From assembly GCA_965237995.1 (NCBI GenBank), contig CBDEGO010000004.1, forward strand, positions 372,001 through 436,000: a DNA stretch of 64,000 nt, in the 5' to 3' direction. The notes below the pieces were generated by a model, which was not told where the DNA came from, did no database searches, and saw only the letters and a list, made by a program, of their open reading frames with translations. Positions 36,248 to 45,792 of the stretch are shown piece after piece. Position numbers and translations under genes: made by a program. The first letter of the stretch is position 1. Every line of letters starts with the position of its first letter. The DNA is from JAAELZ01 sp965237995 (GTDB lineage: Bacteria > Pseudomonadota > Gammaproteobacteria > Arenicellales > Poriferihabitantaceae).

Positions 36248-36721
36248 TTAAGTTTTCTTTGCAGCAAACAGCTTCATTTTATCGAGATTAACTTGGGTTA
36301 ATTCTTCCTCGGTAAGGCCTAAATCATAGGCTGGTGAGTTAATCAAACTCACTGCACTTATTTTGATCAACACAAAAGCGCGCATGTAATCAATGTAGTC
36401 AGACCAAGCAGGTTTAAATGACTCAACCAGTGAGTTTCCTTCTTCAGATTGTTTGTCGATAACCACGCCTCTGCCTTTTACGCGTACTGCTCGCCTGGCG
36501 AGTACATCCATAAAATTTACTTCAACTGCTGGGCGCGCGATTAAATTGTGCACCGTTTGCGGTGAGCGCATTTCTCCAAACGCCACCGAACCATCATCAA
36601 CAATAACAAATGTGCCTTTTGGCGATACGGCTGGAGTGCCATCATCGTTAATCGTAGCAACCGCGCCAAGCGGATAGCTGCTAATCAACGCTTTCATTTC
36701 AGGAGTTAGGGTATTAGTCAT
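36248..36721 (-). CDS. Pyridoxamine 5'-phosphate oxidase-like flavin-binding protein
   Basis: 157 residues with the split-barrel FMN pattern PLGAVATINDDGTPAVSPKGTFVIVDD at the N-terminus and VNFMDVLARRAVRVKGRGVV in the core. This small PNPOx-like group usually binds FMN or F420 and is of unknown substrate. It is not the vitamin B6 enzyme PdxH, which is longer. It sits in the minus-strand cluster between a glutamine amidotransferase and a GNAT. Confidence 0.8.
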   Translation of the reverse strand: MTNTLTPEMKALISSYPLGAVATINDDGTPAVSPKGTFVIVDDGSVAFGEMRSPQTVHNLIARPAVEVNFMDVLARRAVRVKGRGVVIDKQSEEGNSLVESFKPAWSDYIDYMRAFVLIKISAVSLINSPAYDLGLTEEELTQVNLDKMKLFAAKKT

Positions 36722-36738
36722 ATCTATACAGGGAATCG

Positions 36739-37455
36739 TTAGCGAGTGATTACGTTCATAAAATTGCGATACACTGTTCCAGCGCTGTGCAAAAAACCAG
36801 CCATCTGCTCACCTGCATCAGACTGCATGGTTACCATCGCGTCCTCACCTAGCGTTGCAATCAGTGCTTCTCTATAGGCTGGCACTTCTCCCCAGTTGGC
36901 CACAGTATCTGGTTCTACTTCTACGTGATACTGCATCGACCAAGCATTCTCCCCCACCCTCATCGCTTGCACCCGGCAAACATCAGAGCTAGCTAATATC
37001 GTGGTATTTTCCGGTTCTTGCGCAACACATACCGAATGCCATTGCAGGCATTTTTGCTTTGCGGTCACCCCAGCGAACAAAGGGTCGTCAATACCTGCTT
37101 GGGTTAACTCTACATCTAAAATTCCAATCTCGGAGGGGCGTTGTGGCCCACAAGTCCCATTCATCGCATCTGCAAGCAATTGATGCCCAAGGCATAATCC
37201 GAGATACGGCTTTTTCATCTCTCCAACCCAGCGTCGAATAGCCGCTTTTTCAGCGACTAACCATGGGTGGCGCTCGACATCCCATACGTCCATCGGGCCG
37301 CCCATAACCCATAAGGCATCGTAATCTTCCAGCGGTGGAATAGCCTCACCGTTTTGCAGGTTCACTGCGTCCCATTGCACTCCGTCTTCTGCGAGAAATG
37401 TTCTCAATGAGCCTGGGTGTTCGCACTCTATGTGTTGGAATACTAGTAGTTTCAT
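36739..37455 (-). CDS. Class I glutamine amidotransferase-like protein (GuaA-type GATase domain)
   Basis: 238 residues. The nucleophile is the Cys in PYLGLCLGHQLLA. The His position appears in MQYHVEVEPDT, where the usual His-x-Glu reads HVE, so the triad could be complete. Close relatives are stand-alone YfiT/GMP-synthase-like amidotransferases, several of which hydrolyse gamma-glutamyl compounds. It is part of the four-gene minus-strand cluster. Confidence 0.83.
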   Translation of the reverse strand: MKLLVFQHIECEHPGSLRTFLAEDGVQWDAVNLQNGEAIPPLEDYDALWVMGGPMDVWDVERHPWLVAEKAAIRRWVGEMKKPYLGLCLGHQLLADAMNGTCGPQRPSEIGILDVELTQAGIDDPLFAGVTAKQKCLQWHSVCVAQEPENTTILASSDVCRVQAMRVGENAWSMQYHVEVEPDTVANWGEVPAYREALIATLGEDAMVTMQSDAGEQMAGFLHSAGTVYRNFMNVITR

Positions 37456-37483
37456 TTTTCGGTTATCTATATTGCAAGTTAAT

Positions 37484-38230
37484 CTATTCTACCCGACGCG
37501 TGCTCGCGCTACGATGCGCCATTTTTTCTGCCAATGACGTTTTCGCATTGCCAGCAGAATCAAAATTGCTATCGTCAAGCCACGTTTCTAAAATGCCGCG
37601 CACTTCTGGCCATTCATCATCTAGGATTGAATACCAAGTGGTATCTCGGTTCTTCCCTTTAAATATCAAGTTATTGTAAAACACGCCTTCAAAACGGAAC
37701 CCTAGTCGATGCGCCGCCGCTCTTGACCGAGCATTAAGTGAGTTGCAACGCCATTGCATTCGACGATAACCTAATTCATCCATGGCGTACTTAATCATTA
37801 AGTACAAGGCTTCGGTGGCACCTCGCGTCCGTTGCAACTCTGGGCCGAACCAAATATTGCCGATTTCTATCACTCCGTTTAGCGGATTAATATCCATAAA
37901 AGTGGCCTGACCACACGCCTTATTTGACGATAGGCACCGTATCGCATAAAAAATAGGGTCTAGGCTTGCCGACTGCGCCTTTATGACCGCCGCATAGGCT
38001 TCCTCATTCGGCCAAGGGCCATACGCTAGATAATCCCAAATTCTAATCCCTTGCTCGGTGTCATGCCCTGCGCGAAACAGCTGACTTGCGTGCTTTTCAC
38101 TGTCTTGAGGCTCAAGGACCACGTGCTGCCCCAGCATGTTAACTCTCGCTGGAACCAAACCGGGTGGAGGGTTATCTACGAGCTCGCCCGACAATGGTCG
38201 CGGAAAAATAGACTCGTTTAAATCTTGCAT
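37484..38230 (-). CDS. GNAT-family acetyltransferase (RimJ/RimL-like)
   Basis: 248 residues. The RimJ/RimL pattern is visible: VVLEPQDSEKHASQLF, RIWDYLAYGPWPNEEAY, GVIEIGNIWFGPELQRTRGATEALYLM (acetyl-CoA motif) and RMQWRCNSLNARSRAAAHRLGF. This subgroup acetylates protein N-termini or small amines. It is first gene of the minus-strand cluster and divergent from the MocR-type regulator at 38312, which may control it. Confidence 0.86.
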   Translation of the reverse strand: MQDLNESIFPRPLSGELVDNPPPGLVPARVNMLGQHVVLEPQDSEKHASQLFRAGHDTEQGIRIWDYLAYGPWPNEEAYAAVIKAQSASLDPIFYAIRCLSSNKACGQATFMDINPLNGVIEIGNIWFGPELQRTRGATEALYLMIKYAMDELGYRRMQWRCNSLNARSRAAAHRLGFRFEGVFYNNLIFKGKNRDTTWYSILDDEWPEVRGILETWLDDSNFDSAGNAKTSLAEKMAHRSASTRRVE

Positions 38231-38290
38231 AAGTACATCGCTGTTTGAAAACTCTTGGTAGCTTATGAGTACTTTGGTTATATTTATATA

Positions 38291-38321
38291 TCCAATTTTG
38301 ATATTTTTTAAATGTCCAATT
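38291..38321 (+). repeat. Direct repeat TCCAATT in the GNAT/MocR divergent promoter
   Basis: TCCAATT at 38291-38297 and 38315-38321, 24 bases apart, within AT-rich DNA. MocR regulators often bind spaced direct repeats. The second copy overlaps the start of the regulator's own reading frame. Confidence 0.35.
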
Positions 38322-39775
38322 ATATGACTGCATGCCCATCATCTAAGCTATTTGATGCGAATTCAAAGCAGCCCGCTTTCGTGCAATTGTATTCAGCACT
38401 GCGCAAGATTATTATTGAGGGGAGATTGCGGACAAACGATCGTCTACCTCCAACTAGAAGTTACGCTGTAGAGCTAGGCGTTTCACGAACGACCGTTGTT
38501 TCGGCCTACGCGCAACTCACTACAGAAGGATATATTGAAGGACGAGCCGGCGCAGGCTACTTTGTATGCTCTCTAGGGGAAGTGGAAAATCAACTTAATG
38601 AGTCGCCACAAAAACCCCACCTGAGGGCTTCCATCGCATGGCCTGAACTTAAAGAGCACCTCCAAACTGGTTCCGCCGATATGCGACTATTCCCGCATCG
38701 CCAATGGGCAAAATGTTTCTCACGCATAGCGCGACTAGCCCCAGAAGCACTGATCACCAACGCTGACCCATTTGGTGACAGAATCTTACGTGAGTCGATA
38801 GCCGATTACCTAAGAGATTGGCGTGGTTTCAACACGCCACCACAGCAGATAATTATCACCGCTGGTTCTGGAGATGCAATGGAGCTATGTATACGCACTC
38901 TTGTCTCACCCACAGATACGATCGCATTAGAAAACCCTGGTTATACGCCACTACGTAATTTTGTTTCAAACTTAGGGTTGCATCTAAGTTGGCTTACAGT
39001 GAACGAAAAGGGCACGCATCTACCCGCTACTGATATGAAGAAAACACCCAAACTGGTAGTGATAACACCCTCTCACCAATACCCATTGGGTGGAACGATG
39101 TCACCTGCACGACGCAGCGAATTTACCGCTTGGGCAGACAAAAATGATGCGTGGATTATCGAAGATGACTACGACAGTGAATTTCGTTACGCTGGGCGCC
39201 CGATTACAGCCATGGCAGAGCATGACCCGTCAGCCAGAACGATTTATGTAGGCAGCTTAGCGAAAATATTTTCAGGGGGTTTACGTTTGGGGTTCTTAGT
39301 CGCGCCACGACCCTTGTTGAATCAGTTTAAAAATACGCTTGAACAAGTTGGCAGTAAAGCGGCAAGTTCTGCTCAACGCCCGTTGGCAGAATTCATGCAA
39401 AATGGGGAATTTTACCGACACTTAAGACGAGTACGCAGACACTATACAGAGCGTCGGAAAGTTTTGATAACATTGTTAGAGACAGAATTAGGGGCAAACT
39501 TACCTAACGGGTACATTAGCTTTAAAGACCACCAAGCAGGCATGCACATTGCGGCTCTTTTTAATCAACGCCGATCAAATAAATGGGATGATCAAGTGAT
39601 CGCGAGAAATGCTCAATCTCAAGGCGCAACCGTCACCGCTCTTTCGCTAAATTTCGCCTCCGAGCCTGTCACACCTGGATTAATACTAGGGTTTTGCGCC
39701 TTCACGCCAGATGAAATCCAATTTAACATCAAGATAATTCGCTTGGCGATTGAACATCAACTTCATCGAGAATAA
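38312..39775 (+). CDS. MocR/PdxR-family regulator (GntR HTH fused to aminotransferase domain)
   Basis: 487 residues. The N-terminal GntR winged helix (about 15-85) reads IIEGRLRTNDRLPPTRSYAVELGVSRTTV. The aminotransferase fold class I domain (about 115-480) has IIEDDYDSEFRY and the PLP lysine region YVGSLAKIFSGGLRLGF. Such proteins sense PLP or amino acids and often control divergent genes, here the GNAT-GATase-PNPOx-GNAT cluster. An ATG at 38324 is an alternative start; neither has a clear ribosome-binding site. Whether it controls vitamin B6 genes cannot be told. Confidence 0.9.
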   Translation: MSNYMTACPSSKLFDANSKQPAFVQLYSALRKIIIEGRLRTNDRLPPTRSYAVELGVSRTTVVSAYAQLTTEGYIEGRAGAGYFVCSLGEVENQLNESPQKPHLRASIAWPELKEHLQTGSADMRLFPHRQWAKCFSRIARLAPEALITNADPFGDRILRESIADYLRDWRGFNTPPQQIIITAGSGDAMELCIRTLVSPTDTIALENPGYTPLRNFVSNLGLHLSWLTVNEKGTHLPATDMKKTPKLVVITPSHQYPLGGTMSPARRSEFTAWADKNDAWIIEDDYDSEFRYAGRPITAMAEHDPSARTIYVGSLAKIFSGGLRLGFLVAPRPLLNQFKNTLEQVGSKAASSAQRPLAEFMQNGEFYRHLRRVRRHYTERRKVLITLLETELGANLPNGYISFKDHQAGMHIAALFNQRRSNKWDDQVIARNAQSQGATVTALSLNFASEPVTPGLILGFCAFTPDEIQFNIKIIRLAIEHQLHRE

Positions 39776-39809
39776 CCCGGCAACACGTAGGCTATTTTAT
39801 ACCCAGCCC

Positions 39810-40985
39810 CTAGCGACTAAGTGCAGTCATTGCCTCTTCTAAGCCACCTGCCGTGAGTGGGTACATCCTACCATTGGTGATTTGTTTTACCATTCCTATC
39901 GATTCGGTGTATCTCCATTGGTCCTGACTAGTTGGGTTTATCCATGCAAAGTGTTCAAAATGATCTAACAAACGCTTCATCCACGTAGCCCCTGCTTCTT
40001 GATTGTTGTGCTCCACACTGCCTCCCGGATAGGTAATTTCCCATGGAGCCATGGCAGCGTCTCCAACAATAATGACCTTGTATTCCGAGCCGTATTTATT
40101 CAAGACTTCATTAAGTGGAATACGCTCATTATGGCGACGACGGTTATCTCGCCATAGCGATTCATATAGAAAGTTGTGGAAGTAATAATACTCAAGATGC
40201 TTAAACTCGGTTCGCGCTGCGCTGAACAAGGTTTCGCACAAGCGAATATAGTGATCCATCGACCCACCTACGTCAAAAAACAACAGCACCTTAGCGGCAT
40301 TGTGACGCTCTGGCACCATTTTAATATCAAGTAAGCCTGCGTTATGCGCGGTACTACGAATGGTATCGTCTAAATCAAGTTGATCTGCCGCACCTTCTCT
40401 GGCGAACTTCCTTAGTCTCCGCAAAGCCACTTTTATATTGCGAGGGCCTAACTGACTAGAATCATCTAGGTTTTTAAAGTCGCGCTTTTCCCATACCTTG
40501 ACCGCTCGGTTATGCTGGCTTTCACCCCCGATGCGAATTCCAGAAGGATGATAGCCACTATGACCAAAGGGCGACGTCCCGCCAGTACCGATCCACTTAT
40601 TACCACCTTGATGGCGCTTTTGCTGTTCTTCTAAGCGCTCTTTAAAGCGCTTTATCAATTCGTCTAGCCCGCCGACGCTATCAATCTTCGCCTTGTCTTC
40701 GTCAGACAACTGCTTCATGAACTCCTTACGCAACCATTCGTCGGGAATAAGTGATTCAATCAGTCCTTCTAGTGACTTTAAGCCTTCATTAAATGCCGCA
40801 AAGGCTTGGTCAAATTTGTCATAATGCTTTTCATCCTTGACTAGCAGCGTACGCGACAAATAATAAAACTGTTGCTCATCAGCAAAGGTAAGTTTAGCTT
40901 CGATCGCGCCGAGTAAATCTATGTGCTCACGAATTGAAACAGGCACTCCATGCGCCTTTAAACAATAAAAGAAATTAGTTAGCAC
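39810..40985 (-). CDS. CoxE-like VWA-domain protein
   Basis: 391 residues. The N-terminal half matches the CoxE/VWA_CoxE group (NFFYCLKAHGVPVSIREHIDLL, FAREGAADQLDLDDTIRSTA). The VWA domain in the second half has a modified MIDAS, FFDVGGSMDHY (D-x-G-x-S). It lies 15 bases downstream of a MoxR ATPase and the two are almost always paired. They are thought to act as a chaperone or metal-insertion system for an unknown client. No client enzyme is adjacent. Confidence 0.88.
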   Translation of the reverse strand: MLTNFFYCLKAHGVPVSIREHIDLLGAIEAKLTFADEQQFYYLSRTLLVKDEKHYDKFDQAFAAFNEGLKSLEGLIESLIPDEWLRKEFMKQLSDEDKAKIDSVGGLDELIKRFKERLEEQQKRHQGGNKWIGTGGTSPFGHSGYHPSGIRIGGESQHNRAVKVWEKRDFKNLDDSSQLGPRNIKVALRRLRKFAREGAADQLDLDDTIRSTAHNAGLLDIKMVPERHNAAKVLLFFDVGGSMDHYIRLCETLFSAARTEFKHLEYYYFHNFLYESLWRDNRRRHNERIPLNEVLNKYGSEYKVIIVGDAAMAPWEITYPGGSVEHNNQEAGATWMKRLLDHFEHFAWINPTSQDQWRYTESIGMVKQITNGRMYPLTAGGLEEAMTALSR

Positions 40986-41000
40986 TTAAGAGAGGCAGGC

Positions 41001-41843
41001 TTAGCTTTGTCGACGATGTATAAATGCTAAACGTTCAAGTAAAGCGACGTCTTGCTCGTTTTTTAACAAGGCACCATAAAGAGGAGGAATAGCACTAGCT
41101 TGATCTCGGTCTTGCAAGATATTTTCAGGAATATCATCCGACATCAATAGTTTGAGCCAATCAATCAATTCACTGGTTGAGGGGCGCTTCTTAAGGCCGG
41201 GAACTTCGCGCAACTCGAAAAACACTTCCAGTGCTTCATTCACTAACTTTGCCGCAATACCCGGATAATGCACTGCAATTATTTCGCGCATGGTGTCGCG
41301 CTCAGGGAAGTGGATAAAGTGAAAGAAGCAGCGCCGTAAAAAAGCATCTGGTAGCTCTTTTTCGTTATTGCTGGTGATGATAATAGCTGGCCGGTGCTTG
41401 GCTTTGATCGTCTCACCCGTTTCATAAACAAAGAACTCCATTTTATCGAGCTCTTGTAACAAATCATTAGGGAACTCAATGTCCGCTTTATCAATTTCAT
41501 CAATCAACAACACCACTTGCTTATCGCTAGTAAACGCCTCCCATAACTTACCTTTACGTATGTAATTAGCTAAATCATGAACACCCTGCGCGCCCAACTG
41601 AGAATCACGCAAACGAGAAACCGCATCGTACTCATATAAACCCTGTTGCGCCTTAGTGGTTGATTTTATATGCCACTGCACCAGCTCCATCCCCATCGAC
41701 TCAGCCACCTGCTCAGCAAGCATGGTTTTACCTGTACCAGGTTCACCTTTGATCAGTAATGGCCGACCTAACTCTACCGAGGCATTAACGGCGATTTGTA
41801 GGTCATCGGTGGCAATATACCGCTGAGTGCCTTTAAATTTCAT
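41001..41843 (-). CDS. MoxR-family AAA+ ATPase
   Basis: 280 residues. Walker A is IKGEPGTGKTMLAEQV (about 32-47), Walker B is VVLLIDEIDKAD, sensor 1 is AIIITSNNEKELPDAFLRRCFFH with the arginine finger, and sensor 2 lies in KKRPSTSELIDWL. It is upstream partner of the CoxE-like VWA gene in a two-gene operon. The pair is distinct from the large NorD-like VWA protein at 5788. Confidence 0.92.
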   Translation of the reverse strand: MKFKGTQRYIATDDLQIAVNASVELGRPLLIKGEPGTGKTMLAEQVAESMGMELVQWHIKSTTKAQQGLYEYDAVSRLRDSQLGAQGVHDLANYIRKGKLWEAFTSDKQVVLLIDEIDKADIEFPNDLLQELDKMEFFVYETGETIKAKHRPAIIITSNNEKELPDAFLRRCFFHFIHFPERDTMREIIAVHYPGIAAKLVNEALEVFFELREVPGLKKRPSTSELIDWLKLLMSDDIPENILQDRDQASAIPPLYGALLKNEQDVALLERLAFIHRRQS

Positions 41844-42087
41844 GAGTAGCGTATTTTATATTCAGACTAGATGGTCGCGCGATAGTAGCAAATTTCAGTT
41901 TTCAATACCGCAACTCAACACCTCTGAAAGACGCAGATAGGCCCTAGCTTGGTGGGAGCTTAATACTTCATCGCATCAACAAGAGTGGTGAAAACGCCTT
42001 TGCGTAATCAACACCATCTGAGATAGACGATTTATAGGTAAGAGAGATGCAGGAAAGTCAGCTAATTAGATGCGAAACAACGCTTCA

Positions 42088-42612
42088 CTAATACTTGCCA
42101 CTTTCAAAAGCACAGGCCTTCAAGAAAACGGGCTCCAATTCCGCTAATGCCCCTTTATAAACATCGCGTTTGAAAGGAATAATTTCGTCAACCGGCTTCC
42201 AATAATCTACCCACTGCCAAGTATCAAATTCTGGCTTTTTACCGCGATCTAATTGAATATCTTCTTCCTTGCCTGTCAATTGAAACAAATACCATTGTTG
42301 TTTTTGCCCTCTAAACGCGCCGCTCATTTTAGAGCGACGTGGCACGTCATACCGGTACCATTCTCGGGTATTGCCGAGCAACTTAACTTGGTGCGGATAT
42401 AGACCAACTTCCTCATACAACTCTCTGTACGCAGCTTCCCTAGGCGACTCTTTATATTCAACGCCACCCTGTGGAAACTGCCATCCGTCGTGTGCTACTC
42501 GGCGCGCCCACAGAACTTGCCCGTTGGGATTACTGACAATGATACCGACGTTCGGTCGGTACCCATCGCCATCTAAGGTCTTTTTACTACGTTTACGTCC
42601 GAGATAAGCCAT
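42088..42612 (-). CDS. rppH: RNA pyrophosphohydrolase RppH
   Basis: About 174 residues. The N-terminus DGDGYRPNVGIIVSN and the Nudix box GGVEYKESPREAAYRELYEEVGL (about 50-72) are those of RppH, which removes pyrophosphate from 5'-triphosphorylated mRNA to start decay. The C-terminal FDTWQWVDYWKPVDEIIPFKRDVY is also typical. A GTG lies just before the ATG at 42612. It stands alone with 240 bases of empty sequence downstream. Confidence 0.94.
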   Translation of the reverse strand: MAYLGRKRSKKTLDGDGYRPNVGIIVSNPNGQVLWARRVAHDGWQFPQGGVEYKESPREAAYRELYEEVGLYPHQVKLLGNTREWYRYDVPRRSKMSGAFRGQKQQWYLFQLTGKEEDIQLDRGKKPEFDTWQWVDYWKPVDEIIPFKRDVYKGALAELEPVFLKACAFESGKY

Positions 42613-42709
42613 CACTCTATGCTAGGCGTTGAATTCTTGATTGGCAAGCCGCCAAGGAGAGATTGTTTACATTATTACATAACAATTTTGTAACAAACAA
42701 CGCGCATCG

Positions 42710-43099
42710 TTAAATTTGACCGTCTATCAGTTCGGCATAATTTTCAATGAAGATTAACTGCAACTTATCTATCGCTTCGCTTGCGGGCAAATTTTGCAAC
42801 AAATGCGCTGTCATGACGTTTGACGTCTGCTCAAACACATCATCCTTATCCACCATCGGATAAGTGTTGACTAAACGTTGAATGGCCTGCACCACTGACT
42901 CATGGGCAGGACGCTCGATATCCAAAGGCCGACTGTGTGGACTTCCTGTGACGAGTGCTGTTTTAGCTGGCGACTGAGGCTGTTTATTAGCTAGAAACTG
43001 AGCATATTCCAACACACTTTGCGCCGCTTCTTCAGGCAAGCCTCTGACTAGCTGAGTGATATCCTCTATGACCGCGGATGACGAACGACTTGAACCCAA
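42710..43099 (-). CDS. Small protein of unknown function next to a LysR gene
   Basis: About 129 residues if the TTG at 43099 is the start; no ATG or GTG is available near the N-terminus, so the start is uncertain. It is predicted helical. An early stretch, VRGLPEEAAQSVLEYAQFLANK, resembles the short helix of DUF2281-type antitoxins but the rest does not. There is no catalytic motif. It lies 10 bases after the LysR gene on the same strand, so it is probably co-transcribed. Confidence 0.6.
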   Translation of the reverse strand: MGSSRSSSAVIEDITQLVRGLPEEAAQSVLEYAQFLANKQPQSPAKTALVTGSPHSRPLDIERPAHESVVQAIQRLVNTYPMVDKDDVFEQTSNVMTAHLLQNLPASEAIDKLQLIFIENYAELIDGQI

Positions 43100-43109
43100 T
43101 TGGAGCTAC

Positions 43110-44021
43110 TTAGGCTTTATTATTTTTACGCTTTTCGCAATGCGCTTGGGCAAATTCTAAAAACTCCTCCATTGCTTGTACGCGAAATTTTTGCCTTTGA
43201 TAGACCAATGAGAAAGGGCGTGTTATAGACGGCGCAAGCGGCACAACCGACAATAAACCTAGCTTATCTTCTTTTTGTAAGGTGGCCTTTGATTGAACCG
43301 ACACCCCTAAACCTGCGCCTACCGCGGCTTTTATTGATTCTGGACTAGAAAATTCTAGAATCACATTGAGTTCATCAGGGTCGCAACCGTGTTCTTCCAT
43401 GTAGCTTTCAAACACACCGCGTGTGCCTGAACCTTCCTCTCGCCCAATATAGGGGAAAGGCATGATCTGCTCTATTCTTACTTCCTTTAAGCCAGCTAGT
43501 GCATGCTCCTTTGGACAAGCCAGCACGAGTTCATCGTACCAACAGACTTCAGTAGTGAGGTTTTTGTTATCTACTGGCCCTTCTACAATACCGATGTCAA
43601 TTTCATTATTTTCCACCATCTGAATAATCCCATGCGTGTTGGAAATATTTAACCGTATGGTGACATCGGGGAAACGTACTTGATATTCGCCTAAAATTTC
43701 GGGAATCACGTAGTCGCCAATAGTCGTACTAGCGCCAATGACTAGAGGCCCTTGGACATCACCAGTCATGATACGAACTTGGTTGTCCATCTCTTTATAA
43801 GTATCAATAATTTGATCAGCGTAACGCCTTACCAACTCGCCGGTTTCAGTAAGCGTAATACGATTATGCGTGCGATCGAACAAACGCGCATTAAAATATT
43901 CTTCAAGTTGGCGAATTTGAAAAGTGACCGCAGGCTGAGTCATATGCAACGTTTCAGCCGCTTTAGTAAAACTTAGTAGCCTAGCCACTGTTGTAAAAAC
44001 TTGTAGTCTCCGATCTGCCAA
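43110..44021 (-). CDS. LysR-family regulator (CysL/CbbR-like)
   Basis: 303 residues. The N-terminal helix-turn-helix is LLSFTKAAETLHMTQPAVTFQIRQLEEYF. The substrate domain (about 90-295) has the pattern IGASTTIGDYVIPEIL and VGAGLGVSVQSKATL, typical of CysL/CbbR/selenium-type LysR proteins. The start is TTG at 44021, supported by a GAGGAG ribosome-binding site seven bases upstream. A 252-bp spacer separates it from the divergent Bax-inhibitor gene. The target genes are unknown. Confidence 0.88.
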   Translation of the reverse strand: MADRRLQVFTTVARLLSFTKAAETLHMTQPAVTFQIRQLEEYFNARLFDRTHNRITLTETGELVRRYADQIIDTYKEMDNQVRIMTGDVQGPLVIGASTTIGDYVIPEILGEYQVRFPDVTIRLNISNTHGIIQMVENNEIDIGIVEGPVDNKNLTTEVCWYDELVLACPKEHALAGLKEVRIEQIMPFPYIGREEGSGTRGVFESYMEEHGCDPDELNVILEFSSPESIKAAVGAGLGVSVQSKATLQKEDKLGLLSVVPLAPSITRPFSLVYQRQKFRVQAMEEFLEFAQAHCEKRKNNKA

Positions 44022-44273
44022 ATTTCAGCTCCTCGCGCTGTATTTTCTTGTTATGGACGGTGGATAAGCATTTTAACCTAATAACTTAGCTAGCAACAAT
44101 AGATCTTACTGATCAAACACACTTCTTAAGAATGATGGATGTTGGGCTTGAAATTTAATTTATTGCACATAAATAATAGTGACCAACAAACTGCGAGAAC
44201 CTATTCATTTTTCGCAACACGGTAAGCAAATTTGCTATACTAATTAGTAACACTATTTATTTTTGGAGAGAAC

Positions 44274-44942
44274 ATGGCACGCACTATCGATACAAGATCC
44301 GCTTCGCAGTCACGCGAACTGGTTATTAATTCAACCCTAAAGAACACTTATATTTTACTGGCACTAACGCTTGCATTTAGCGCTGGCATGGCAGGTTTAT
44401 CTATGATGATGAACTGGCCTCCGATGGGGTTTATACCAACGTTAATTGGTTATTTTGGGTTACTATTTTTAACCTCTAAGTTTCAAAACTCTAGCCTTGG
44501 TTTATTATTTGTATTTGCACTTACCGGGTTCATGGGCGCAACTTTGGGCCCCATTATTAACCTATATATGTCATCCATCGCTAATGGCTCGCAGATAGTG
44601 ATGGCCGCAATGGGAGGCACTGCGATCATCTTTGTTTCGCTTTCTGCTTACGTTATTATCACCCGCAAGGATTTCACTTTCATGGCGGGCATGCTAATGA
44701 CCGGTATTATAGTTGCTGTGCTAGCGAGTTTAGGTGCTTTACTGTTTAACATGCCTGGGCTGCAACTTGCCGTTTCTGCTATGTTTATTCTATTGATGTC
44801 TGGCTTGATTATGTTCCAGACCAGCCAGATAATTCATGGTGGTGAGACAAACTACATTAGTGCTACAGTTACGTTGTTCGTTGCGATTTTCAACTTATTC
44901 ACCAGCCTACTTCATATCTTAGGCATTTTTGGCGACGAGTAA
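44274..44942 (+). CDS. Bax inhibitor-1/YccA-family membrane protein
   Basis: 222 residues with seven hydrophobic segments. The N-terminal STLKNTYILLALTLAFSAGMAGL and C-terminal LFVAIFNLFTSLLHILGIFG (with Asp/Glu just after) are the YccA/YbhL signature. These proteins are linked to membrane-protease control and calcium leak. Upstream are a TATACT box (44236-44241) and a GGAGAG ribosome-binding site. It ends at the terminator at 44976. Confidence 0.92.
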   Translation: MARTIDTRSASQSRELVINSTLKNTYILLALTLAFSAGMAGLSMMMNWPPMGFIPTLIGYFGLLFLTSKFQNSSLGLLFVFALTGFMGATLGPIINLYMSSIANGSQIVMAAMGGTAIIFVSLSAYVIITRKDFTFMAGMLMTGIIVAVLASLGALLFNMPGLQLAVSAMFILLMSGLIMFQTSQIIHGGETNYISATVTLFVAIFNLFTSLLHILGIFGDE

Positions 44943-44975
44943 ATTCAATTAAGTTTGATATTCAGTACAAACTAA

Positions 44976-45001
44976 AAAGCCTCGCATTGCGAGGCTTTTT
45001 T
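44976..45001 (+). terminator. Rho-independent terminator after the Bax-inhibitor gene
   Basis: An 11-bp perfect stem, AAAAGCCTCGC with GCGAGGCTTTT, and a 3-base loop. The A- and T-rich ends let it act in both directions, for the convergent gene at 45033 as well. Confidence 0.9.
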
Positions 45002-45032
45002 ATTGCTTATATTGTTTGTTCTGTGAACAAGA

Positions 45033-45707
45033 TCAAGCCTTATTATTAACTAATACCTTTACCCAGCCTTCAGCACCGAAGTTGATACGAAACCGCGCGT
45101 CTTTAACAGGTGCAAAAATCATCGTATCAAAACCTTGCGTCTGTAGCAGTTCATTGGTCTCGGTTTTAGACAGAGAATAATTTAGTTTATCTTCAGTCGT
45201 GTGGAGCAACACATACCGCGCGTTCGCTAGATTGCCGTTGAGTCTGACAGCAATGCGCATATGGTCTCTAGCAAACAACGGAGACTGTAAGCTTCGTTCA
45301 GTGTCTTCGATGGTTTCAATAACCTGCTTATTTTCATCTAAAAACGTCAATACCGGGTAGAAAATATGCCGCTTACGTGAATCTCGATTCTTAACAACCT
45401 CGCTTTCAATCTCTAGTAAACTGTACTGTGAATTCTGAGGCAAGGCTAAGGCCTCAACAAAACTAGCGGCACCTTGTGCGTAATGATAAATGGCATCATC
45501 ACGATTAACCGCCAGCCTAACTTTCTTGTTAGCAGGCAATTGTTTAAACCGTAAATTGGCGATTACCTCGCAACACTGCCCAGCAGTTTGTATGGCCTCT
45601 GTAGCCGTGTATCTGGTCTTACCAATGGAACTTAGATTGGCACAGCCGCCAGCAAGTGATAGCGCAGTGCCAGCCAATATGGCTTTTGTAATAAAACTCA
45701 ATTTCAT
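45033..45707 (-). CDS. MalM-like lipoprotein
   Basis: 224 residues. The signal has a lipobox (LSLAGGC, Cys about 22). The remainder resembles the MalM family: an early CCEVIANLRFKQLP, a middle region of beta strands with FARDHMRIAVRLNG, and a C-terminal NFGAEGWVKVLVN. In enterics MalM sits in the maltose operon and is periplasmic, with no known activity. No sugar genes are nearby here. Confidence 0.75.
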   Translation of the reverse strand: MKLSFITKAILAGTALSLAGGCANLSSIGKTRYTATEAIQTAGQCCEVIANLRFKQLPANKKVRLAVNRDDAIYHYAQGAASFVEALALPQNSQYSLLEIESEVVKNRDSRKRHIFYPVLTFLDENKQVIETIEDTERSLQSPLFARDHMRIAVRLNGNLANARYVLLHTTEDKLNYSLSKTETNELLQTQGFDTMIFAPVKDARFRINFGAEGWVKVLVNNKA

Positions 45708-45792
45708 TGGTTACTTAATAGTGTTCGAATAGTGCATGAAGTCTAGCGTAAAACCGCTTAACACGCACTAAACAAAGCATTTTAAACAGGGC

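Noticed and set aside
42710..43099. Antitoxin of a toxin-antitoxin pair
   Set aside because: Only a short helix resembles DUF2281-type proteins and no toxin gene is adjacent; the neighbour is a LysR regulator.
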